Positions 7,915-12,312 of a DNA stretch of 12,312 nucleotides are shown in pieces; the first letter of the stretch is position 1; each line of letters opens with the position of its first letter. A model generated the notes under the pieces. It was given only the letters and a program-made list of their open reading frames with translations, searched no databases and was not told the origin of the DNA. The position numbers and the translations under genes were made by a program. This DNA comes from an uncultured Christensenella sp. (lineage in GTDB: Bacteria; Bacillota; Clostridia; Christensenellales; UBA1242), in the NCBI GenBank assembly GCA_949293915.1, contig CASFFJ010000158.1, positions 1 to 12,312 on the forward strand, written 5' to 3'.

Positions 7915-8843
7915 GTTTTAATCCAATCTGACTCTGTTAAACTTGTAAAGAAAATTGGTGAAAGATAATTTACTTCGGAGTTAACTGTGTTAGACATTAT
8001 ATAGGCGTTAACATTACCTGGATTTTGTACTTGACTTTGTACTGAACTAACCTTTGTTAAATCAACTCCTCTTGATGGTTTTGATTTATTTGATACAGTT
8101 GTTTTATAGTTAAAGTTAACTATTTCATGAAGTCGTTGATCATTTATCGATGATCCACCTGTAGTATAAAGTATGTCATTACATTCACTGAAATAGAATA
8201 AAGTTGAACTACCTACATACTGACCTGCTAACCTTTGAAAATCTGAATAAACTCCAGATAAATACCCATGATAAATATTAGGATAACCTGATACATTAGA
8301 AGTTAAACTGTTTGTTGTAAGATTATTGAGAGGATAATTACAATTTGGTAGTTGAGCATCTGCGTTTACATTTTTATACGCTTGATCTACAAACTCCATA
8401 ACAGTATGATTATCATCATCAAGATAGTAAATAGTTATATCACTATTAATTTGAGATGTTTTTACTTCAGTGTTTTCATCAAGTATAACATCATACATAT
8501 AACCAGGACCATCAGTAAAGTTAGCACTAACATCCAAGTATCTACCACAAGTATGAATAGTTGATCCATATCTATCAAGTAAACCTCTAAATAATTTATG
8601 AATATTTTCAAACGCTTGTTTATTTAAAAGTTTATTATTAGAAAACATTATTAACTCTGCAAGAATTTCTAATGCAGATTTATTTTGAGATAGATCAACC
8701 TCAAGTGGATTAGACCAAGTTACCTCTGGATATACTTTTATTAAACCTGATGTATAATCGTTAAGAAATTGAATACATCTATCATATTCAGATTGATTAA
8801 CTGATCCATCACTATTAACTATTTGAAATGGTTCTACTGCCAT
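7884..8843 (-). CDS. Hypothetical virion-associated protein (319 aa)
   Basis: Not recognised. Residues 15-95 look mainly helical (QSEYDRCIQFLNDYTSGLIK, then ALEILAELIMFSNNKLLNKQ). The rest is beta/loop sequence rich in Asn, Ser, Tyr and Thr, like the putative tail proteins that follow. There is no signal peptide or membrane helix. The gene opens the virion-type block and overlaps the 716-residue gene by 31 bases in another frame, so a structural or assembly role such as a baseplate, appendage or fibre-attachment protein is plausible. A helical N-terminus followed by a beta region would suit an adaptor that carries the fibre-like proteins, which is inference only. The start ATG follows the TAG of the 42-residue gene directly and has AAAAGGATGAG just upstream. 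Confidence 0.8.
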   Translation of the reverse strand: MAVEPFQIVNSDGSVNQSEYDRCIQFLNDYTSGLIKVYPEVTWSNPLEVDLSQNKSALEILAELIMFSNNKLLNKQAFENIHKLFRGLLDRYGSTIHTCGRYLDVSANFTDGPGYMYDVILDENTEVKTSQINSDITIYYLDDDNHTVMEFVDQAYKNVNADAQLPNCNYPLNNLTTNSLTSNVSGYPNIYHGYLSGVYSDFQRLAGQYVGSSTLFYFSECNDILYTTGGSSINDQRLHEIVNFNYKTTVSNKSKPSRGVDLTKVSSVQSQVQNPGNVNAYIMSNTVNSEVNYLSPIFFTSLTESDWIKTWQDETQINE

Positions 8844-8972
8844 CTACTCATCCTTTTCTAAATACTTAATAAACTCTTTACAATGTATTATTACATTCAT
8901 ACAAAATATATCCGATTTAAGAGCACGTTCAAATACTTCTGTTATTAACTCTTCATCTGTACAATCAATCAT
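8844..8972 (-). CDS. Hypothetical small protein (42 aa)
   Basis: A 42-codon frame fills the gap between the 319- and 128-residue genes. Its ATG at 8972 has AAAGGA 11 bases upstream, and its TAG directly abuts the next ATG at 8843. The AAAAGGATGAG coding its last residues doubles as the ribosome-binding site of the 319-residue gene. The product (from MIDCTDEELITEVF to EFIKYLEKDE) is a short, mostly helical, acidic protein with cysteines at 4, 24 and 31. No homologue is recognised. Spacing, direction and ribosome-binding site support a real gene. Confidence 0.7.
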   Translation of the reverse strand: MIDCTDEELITEVFERALKSDIFCMNVIIHCKEFIKYLEKDE

Positions 8973-8990
8973 GTTAATTAAAATCCTTTA

Positions 8991-9377
8991 TTATTCTATA
9001 CTACTATATAATTCCTGTAACTCTTTTGGTAATCCTTCTTTTGCAGCTATATAACTATTATAATAATCTGTAGCTAGTACATTAGCCCAGTCTACTTCTA
9101 ACTCTCTTAAAAGTTTTTCTGGATTATTTAGGTATTTTTTATAATAATTTTTCTTTAACCAAGATAACATATCAACTTCCTTAAATACAACTTTATCTTC
9201 TGTACTCTTCTTATCATCGTAAGCTTCAAACTTTAATTTAAGAAATTCATCAAAATGTTCTATATAGTAATCTACAACAATTTGACTTCGTCTATATATT
9301 TTATCGAATACATCATCTAAAAGTTTGAACTGCTGAGCATACTGTTCTACCAACTTCAAATATTTATCTTTATCCAT
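8991..9377 (-). CDS. Hypothetical helical protein (128 aa)
   Basis: Not recognised. The protein is highly charged and predicted almost entirely helical, rich in Lys, Glu, Leu and Tyr (for example KYLKLVEQYAQQFKLLDDVF at the start and LSWLKKNYYKKYL near 72-84). It has no cysteine and no membrane segment. Its ATG shares one base with the TAA of the 87-residue gene upstream (TAATG), and AGGAT lies a few bases before it, so the two are probably translationally coupled. It is the second gene after the endonuclease and two genes before the virion block, so a small assembly factor or a DNA-related accessory protein are both possible. Confidence 0.75.
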   Translation of the reverse strand: MDKDKYLKLVEQYAQQFKLLDDVFDKIYRRSQIVVDYYIEHFDEFLKLKFEAYDDKKSTEDKVVFKEVDMLSWLKKNYYKKYLNNPEKLLRELEVDWANVLATDYYNSYIAAKEGLPKELQELYSSIE

Positions 9378-9640
9378 TATAAATCCTTATCATTAATATA
9401 AACTTCGTAATCTAAATTCATATAAGTTTTTAATGCTACTTCAAGAGTAGGTCCTGCTTCACTTCCAAATACTAGTTCATTTGTTCTATAATACATCAAC
9501 TGATAAACAAATGCTGACCTTTTCATAATTTGATATTTCTTATCTTCCTTAAAGAGAATAAATCTATAAAGAAAATATTTATTAGCAGCTTGTGCAATTG
9601 TCTCAACTTGGTTTTCAATATCTTTCACTACTTTAATCAT
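9377..9640 (-). CDS. Hypothetical protein (87 aa)
   Basis: Not recognised. A short alpha/beta-looking protein with an N-terminal helix (IKVVKDIENQVETIAQAANK) and strands YFLYRFILF and YEVYINDKD, possibly a single compact domain. It is tightly coupled on both sides. Its ATG overlaps the stop of the endonuclease gene (TAATG), and its TAA overlaps the ATG of the 128-residue gene. AAGGAG at 9657-9652, eleven bases before the start, is one of the strongest ribosome-binding sites in the window and lies inside the endonuclease gene. Co-translation with the endonuclease may mean a related role, but nothing in the sequence proves it. Confidence 0.72.
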   Translation of the reverse strand: MIKVVKDIENQVETIAQAANKYFLYRFILFKEDKKYQIMKRSAFVYQLMYYRTNELVFGSEAGPTLEVALKTYMNLDYEVYINDKDL

Positions 9641-10002
9641 TATACATCAATCTCCTTATACGATAACCATTGAATGTTATTTTTGTTACACCAATCAGCA
9701 TAAGTTGTTTTAGAGTTTTTATTTATCTTTATATTTGGATTTTGAAACACCATAACAAAATCAAATTCAGGATGTTGCTCAACAAGTAGTTTCATTTTCT
9801 TTCTATCTTGAGCTGTAAATCTTCCTTTTAATTCATAGATTAATTTACCTCGAACAAAATCTGGTGTATATTTATGTTTTGTTTCTGGTACTTTATAATC
9901 TATTTTGTATGGCTCATATTTGAATCCAAGTTTAAGAAGTCTAGCTGATAGACGTTCTTCAAATTTACTTCTATACTTTTCTGAATTTTTCTTCCGTTTC
10001 AT
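9640..10002 (-). CDS. T7 endonuclease I-like Holliday junction resolvase
   Basis: PD-(D/E)XK resolvase of the phage T7 gp3 (endonuclease I) family. The T7 enzyme is a domain-swapped dimer that cuts four-way and branched DNA, helping resolve recombination and packaging intermediates and degrade host DNA. The four catalytic residues of T7 (E20, D55, E65, K67) have clear counterparts: E15 in RSKFEERL, D48 in HKYTPDF, and E57 and K59 in YELKGRF. The following DRKKMKLLVEQHPE (66-79) also matches the T7 sequence as I recall it, and a WCNKNNI stretch corresponds to its EFCEKHGI. At 120 residues it is shorter than T7 gp3 (149) and lacks the C-terminal extension. The start ATG has AAGG seven bases upstream and lies 32 bases inside the preceding gene. 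Confidence 0.93.
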   Translation of the reverse strand: MKRKKNSEKYRSKFEERLSARLLKLGFKYEPYKIDYKVPETKHKYTPDFVRGKLIYELKGRFTAQDRKKMKLLVEQHPEFDFVMVFQNPNIKINKNSKTTYADWCNKNNIQWLSYKEIDV

Positions 10003-10354
10003 CAGCTAACCTTATAATTAATCTATTATCAGACTTTTCATCATCTTCGAGTTGAGAAAACTTTACAACTATTTGAAGTAGTTTATCAAGTGATTTAAGA
10101 ATATCAGTATCACCTTCACTCATAAGAGTATCAACTTGTTTAAGTAGATTACTTCTTATTCTTTGAAATTTAACTGCAAGCATTGAGGCTACAAGTTTAT
10201 TATATCTCTTGTCTTTAAAAAGCTGTTCAAGAAATTCTATACATTTAATTGGATGCCAATCTTTATGTTTATCTTGTATATACTTTTGAAGATTAACACC
10301 TTCAATATCTCTTGTAGCTAATTCAAGTAACTCATTATTAGTTATGTCTAACAC
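9971..10354 (-). CDS. Hypothetical helical protein (127 aa), GTG start
   Basis: Not firmly recognised. The product is all-helical: NNELLELATRDIEGVNLQKY, a central HPIKCIEFLEQLFKDKRYNK and a longer helix through KFQRIRSNLLKQVDTLM. It ends with LDKLLQIVVKFSQLEDDE and a short strand RLIIRLAD. A helical body ending in an acidic turn and a beta strand is reminiscent of some phage terminase small subunits, but this is a weak analogy. The start is GTG at 10354, supported by GGAG ten bases upstream; the next in-frame Met is around residue 57. It overlaps the 92-residue gene by 17 bases and the endonuclease gene by 32 bases, both in other frames, and ends in TAG. Confidence 0.75.
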   Translation of the reverse strand: MLDITNNELLELATRDIEGVNLQKYIQDKHKDWHPIKCIEFLEQLFKDKRYNKLVASMLAVKFQRIRSNLLKQVDTLMSEGDTDILKSLDKLLQIVVKFSQLEDDEKSDNRLIIRLADETEEKFRKV

Positions 10355-10616
10355 TTGTAAAGAACTCCATTATGTTTATTATAATTTTATTTATTTCTTT
10401 TTGTTTAAAAATAAAACGTAGTATTTTATATACACTTGGCTCATTAAATCCAAGTTCAATAAATCTTATTCTACCTGAATAAATAAGTAGAATATATTTA
10501 CAATCTTGAATGGAAGTCTCAACAAAATCGGAGCCTAATCTAAATCTATTTCCACCAGGTGTATATAAAACTTTAGTAATTTGAACTTTAATAGAACGAA
10601 TGTTATAAAGTTCCAT
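10338..10616 (-). CDS. Hypothetical protein (92 aa)
   Basis: Not recognised. A small basic protein with a beta-rich first half (IRSIKVQITKVLYTPGG, then KYILLIYSGRIRFIELG) and a helical, lysine- and isoleucine-rich second half (VYKILRFIFKQKEINKIIIN). The stretch near 40-47 is hydrophobic but too short for a membrane helix. The ATG follows the 172-residue gene by one base, and AGG seven bases upstream serves as the ribosome-binding site. Its size and place within a run of about 100- to 170-residue genes would be compatible with a head-tail connector, but no motif supports that. Confidence 0.72.
   Translation of the reverse strand: MELYNIRSIKVQITKVLYTPGGNRFRLGSDFVETSIQDCKYILLIYSGRIRFIELGFNEPSVYKILRFIFKQKEINKIIINIMEFFTSVRHN
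10365..10368 (-). promoter_or_regulatory. Shine-Dalgarno GGAG deciding the GTG start at 10354
   Basis: GGAG lies ten bases before the GTG at 10354, inside the end of the 92-residue gene. No in-frame ATG exists nearby, so this site fixes the start of the 127-residue protein. Confidence 0.6.
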
Positions 10617-10617
10617 G

Positions 10618-11136
10618 TTACAACCTACGTTTAATTCTAGTTGTATCTACTTGTCTTGTTTCAACACCAGCATTAGACCTAGAGCAAGCATCATTTATAT
10701 ACATCACTGCTTCACTTGGTTGAACACCAGATAAAACAAGGAATAAAGAAGTTAGTATTGGTTGAAGATAATAATCATCTGATAGAATATCATCTTCACT
10801 TGTTATAAATTGTTTAACGGAGCCTGTCTGTAAATCTTGAAACAATCCTTTTCTAATCACAAAAGCTGATTCATCATTAGTATGAATTGTTCCATCTGGA
10901 TTTAATTTACAAGCTCTACCATCTTTAAGGTAAGCAATCTGTTCATTCTTCCTGTTGAGATATCTTTTACCTGGTTCTCCTGATAAAGCTACTTCTACTA
11001 TAGCTTGTGGAGTATTAGAAAGAGATAAAAGTAAATTAAGATATCCAATTATCTTTTGCATACATCTATATGTAGGCTGTACTGGATAATTAATTCGAAC
11101 AGCAAGTGCTTTATATATGTCCATCATGTTAGTCAT
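10618..11136 (-). CDS. Hypothetical protein (172 aa)
   Basis: Not recognised. An N-terminal helical part (residues 1-47, including YRCMQKIIGYLNLLLSL) is followed by a polar, probably beta region (about 48-115, containing SGEPGKRYLNRKNEQIAYL and CKLNPDGTIHTND). A helical stretch, LQPILTSLFLVLSGVQPSEA, follows near 123-142, then a basic C-terminus ending RIKRRL. There is no signal peptide and no clear membrane anchor. The start overlaps the 103-residue gene by eight bases, with GGAG eleven bases upstream. The arginine-rich tail could contact nucleic acid, which is inference. Function is unknown. Confidence 0.75.
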   Translation of the reverse strand: MTNMMDIYKALAVRINYPVQPTYRCMQKIIGYLNLLLSLSNTPQAIVEVALSGEPGKRYLNRKNEQIAYLKDGRACKLNPDGTIHTNDESAFVIRKGLFQDLQTGSVKQFITSEDDILSDDYYLQPILTSLFLVLSGVQPSEAVMYINDACSRSNAGVETRQVDTTRIKRRL

Positions 11137-11440
11137 TTGTATCTATACTCCAGCATTTCTCAAGTAAGTTATAGTCTTTTAATTTATCTTCTACAAATTT
11201 AGATAAGAATATCTGGAATGTATATGTCATACTATCATCTATATAATAAGATATAAACATATCAACCGTATTCCAATCCTCATCTATAGTTGCTTGAGTT
11301 AATTGAAATGTATCAGACATTCCATCTCTATATCTAATGTTTGGTTTATCGTCTGTTACTAATCCAATAGTATGTATTATACTTTGAACTAAAGCAACTG
11401 GTATATTATAGAATGTAGCTTGTGCTATTTCTAGTGTCAT
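11129..11440 (-). CDS. Hypothetical acidic protein (103 aa)
   Basis: Not recognised. A small acidic protein with a helical N-terminus (LEIAQATFYNIPVALVQSII), a central polar part containing DEDWNTVDMFISYYIDDS near 54-71, and a C-terminal helix (KFVEDKLKDYNLLEKC). AGGAT lies just upstream of the ATG, in the eight-base gap after the 136-residue gene. Its end overlaps the next gene by eight bases. Being flanked by an acidic low-complexity protein and a basic-tailed protein leaves the role open; connector or assembly functions cannot be tested from the sequence alone. Confidence 0.73.
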   Translation of the reverse strand: MTLEIAQATFYNIPVALVQSIIHTIGLVTDDKPNIRYRDGMSDTFQLTQATIDEDWNTVDMFISYYIDDSMTYTFQIFLSKFVEDKLKDYNLLEKCWSIDTND

Positions 11441-11448
11441 AATTAATC

Positions 11449-11859
11449 CTATACTTGAGGTGGTACATCTGTAGGCATAGTAGCTGCTTGCTCTGTAGCT
11501 ACTGTACCTGCTGCTACTTGGTCATCAATTAAATCAGTCATTAAAATATCAATAAGAGAGTTAGCTCCTGCTGGAGATAAACCTATTGTATCTGAAATAA
11601 TGGCTGTTAGAATATCGCGAGCTGATATCTGTTCATCTGCAATAGCTTGACCTATAGCCACAACTGCTTGTTCTTCTTGTACTGCTTGTTCTTGTGTTGT
11701 TTCTGGAGCAGCTTGCTTAACTTGAGCTACTGCCTGCTCTTCTTGTACTGGAGCTGGAGCAACTTCTGGTTGAGTTACATCAGCAGCTTGAGTTACTTCT
11801 GGAGCTACTGCTGCTGTATTATCAATTGGTGGTTGATTATTAGGTGTGTTCATTGACAT
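11449..11859 (-). CDS. Low-complexity Gln/Ala/Glu-rich protein (136 aa)
   Basis: Not recognised. Residues 1-65 are low complexity and likely disordered, rich in Pro, Ala, Gln, Glu, Thr and Val, with VQEEQAV at 38-44 and again at 60-66. Residues 66-118 are predicted helical (ISARDILTAIISDTIGL, then NSLIDILMTDLIDDQ). The C-terminus is again Pro-rich. The protein is strongly acidic and almost free of aromatic residues and cysteine. This make-up resembles assembly chaperones, scaffolds or virion decoration proteins, without identifying one. The start is set by AAGGAG nine bases before the first ATG; a second in-frame ATG lies two codons on (MSM). The gene is visibly richer in G and C than its neighbours, as expected from its Ala codons. 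Confidence 0.8.
   Translation of the reverse strand: MSMNTPNNQPPIDNTAAVAPEVTQAADVTQPEVAPAPVQEEQAVAQVKQAAPETTQEQAVQEEQAVVAIGQAIADEQISARDILTAIISDTIGLSPAGANSLIDILMTDLIDDQVAAGTVATEQAATMPTDVPPQV
11662..11682 (-). repeat. Direct repeat copy 2 encoding VQEEQAV
   Basis: This 21-base in-frame unit differs from the copy at 11728-11748 at three third-codon positions only, all synonymous. That points to a repeat kept at the protein level. A partial unit, QEQAV, overlaps immediately upstream. Confidence 0.6.
11728..11748 (-). repeat. Direct repeat copy 1 encoding VQEEQAV
   Basis: Partner of the repeat at 11662-11682, within the disordered N-terminal half of the 136-residue protein. Confidence 0.6.
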
Positions 11860-11868
11860 TTATCAATT

Positions 11869-11874
11869 CTCCTT
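11869..11874 (-). promoter_or_regulatory. Strong Shine-Dalgarno AAGGAG for the 136-aa gene
   Basis: AAGGAG lies nine bases before the first ATG of the 136-residue gene and directly after the TAA of the 102-residue gene. It selects the first of two closely spaced in-frame ATG codons and suggests high expression. Confidence 0.65.
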
Positions 11875-12183
11875 TTATAAAAATTTAACATATAATTTGT
11901 AAACTGAATTATTTAAATCACAATTTAACTGTGCATATTCAATATTATCTAATTTATTCAAATGTTTAGTTATTGAACTAAGGATTAAAGCTCCTTTTAT
12001 ACTAGCCATTCCTACACATTCAACTGTATATTCTGAATATGGATTATTATGTAGAGATTGAATAAACTTTTTATATCCAGATTGACCTTGTTTAAAGTGT
12101 GGATGTACTAATGTTATTGTTCTTGTATTATGATTAAATATTATATTTTTTGTAAATGGTTTTATTTGTTCAAGCCAATTCAT
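11875..12183 (-). CDS. Hypothetical protein (102 aa)
   Basis: Not recognised. An apparent alpha/beta protein with strands TKNIIFNHNTRTITLVHP, SEYTVECVGM and NSVYKLYVKFL, and helices KKFIQSLHNN and IKGALILSSITKHLNKL, perhaps one small domain. It has cysteines at 56 and 89 and no signal peptide. The start follows the lysine-rich gene by five bases, and its ribosome-binding site is weak (GGGA overlapping that gene's end). It therefore probably depends on coupling to the upstream gene. Confidence 0.72.
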   Translation of the reverse strand: MNWLEQIKPFTKNIIFNHNTRTITLVHPHFKQGQSGYKKFIQSLHNNPYSEYTVECVGMASIKGALILSSITKHLNKLDNIEYAQLNCDLNNSVYKLYVKFL

Positions 12184-12188
12184 TTAAT

Positions 12189-12312
12189 CTAGTCCCAAGG
12201 CATTTTTTGTTCATCTGATTTATCAGCTTTCTTTGTAGTTGCTTTTTTAGATTTAGGTTTAGCTTCTGTTTTAGCTTTAAAGAGTTCATCCATTTTAGCT
12301 TTATATTCTTCA
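12189..12312 (-). CDS. C-terminal end of a lysine-rich protein with MPWD tip, possible ssDNA-binding protein (5' end outside window)
   Basis: The last 40 codons of a gene that begins beyond the window, ending in TAG. A short helix (EEYKAKMDELFKAK) is followed by a flexible Lys/Ala/Thr/Pro linker (KTEAKPKSKKATTKKADK) and a short tip, SDEQKMPWD. A globular domain, a flexible linker and an acidic tip ending in a proline-aromatic motif are typical of bacterial and phage ssDNA-binding proteins (compare DDIPF of bacterial SSB). A ssDNA-binding or annealing protein is therefore a reasonable guess, given the T7-like nucleases nearby. The tip is only mildly acidic and the domain itself is unseen, so the assignment is tentative. 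Confidence 0.7.
   Translation of the reverse strand, partial: EEYKAKMDELFKAKTEAKPKSKKATTKKADKSDEQKMPWD

Noticed and set aside
8352..8564. 70-codon plus-strand ORF
   Set aside because: Antisense to the 319-residue gene; Ile/Tyr/Ser-rich content is what complementing AT-rich codons produces.
11647..11856. 69-codon plus-strand ORF rich in Trp, Cys, Ser and Leu
   Set aside because: Antisense of the Gln/Ala/Glu-rich repeats; its odd composition is an artefact of reading those codons backwards.
1..12312. tRNA genes, CRISPR arrays, insertion sequences, terminator hairpins
   Set aside because: Coding density leaves only gaps of up to 28 bases, and none contains a cloverleaf, regular repeat array, transposase or stem followed by a T-run that I can support.

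Overview
The window is a compact stretch of a strongly A+T-rich tailed bacteriophage genome. Every supportable gene lies on the minus strand, so transcription runs from high to low coordinates. Eighteen reading frames, two of them cut by the window edges, are packed with gaps of 0 to 28 bases or with short overlaps (TAATG, ATGA, and out-of-frame overlaps up to 32 bases). No tRNA, CRISPR array, insertion sequence, clear terminator or gene-free stretch over 300 bases was seen. Most starts have a good Shine-Dalgarno sequence (AAGGAG, AAGGAT, GAGGTG). This suggests a host that uses Shine-Dalgarno initiation, for example a Firmicute, more than a Bacteroidota host; that is an inference. Tryptophan is encoded by TGG, and TAA, TAG and TGA all serve as stops, so the standard bacterial code fits.

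Layout in transcription order. (1) 12312 to 8844: the C-terminal end of a lysine-rich protein with a MPWD tip (possibly a ssDNA-binding protein), then ten small genes. Only one of these is recognisable, a T7 endonuclease I-like Holliday-junction resolvase at 9640-10002. The others, including a Gln/Ala-rich protein with a repeated VQEEQAV motif, are unassigned. (2) 8843 to 1236: a virion-type module of four large beta-rich proteins of 319, 716, 962 and 531 residues. The 716- and 962-residue proteins look like tail-fibre or receptor-binding proteins with LamG/ConA-like segments, and they appear to share modules with each other. The 716-residue protein also has an unusual cysteine-rich C-terminal third. 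The 531-residue protein is beta-rich and might be a tail nozzle or stabilisation protein. (3) 1222 to 1: a 10-codon micro-ORF (MGCKSKKGKK) with an excellent ribosome-binding site, a 51-residue four-cysteine protein, a T7 gp6-like 5'-3' exonuclease of the FEN superfamily, and the start of another gene.

The two recognised nucleases correspond to T7 gene 3 (branch resolution) and gene 6 (RNA-primer removal, host DNA degradation and recombination). In T7 the pair supports DNA metabolism and concatemer processing. Here they flank a tail-protein block. The most unusual items are the micro-ORF, the four-cysteine protein coupled to the exonuclease, and the cysteine-rich domain of the putative fibre. 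I saw no defence island or other clearly new enzymatic system. The portal, major capsid and large terminase genes are outside the window.
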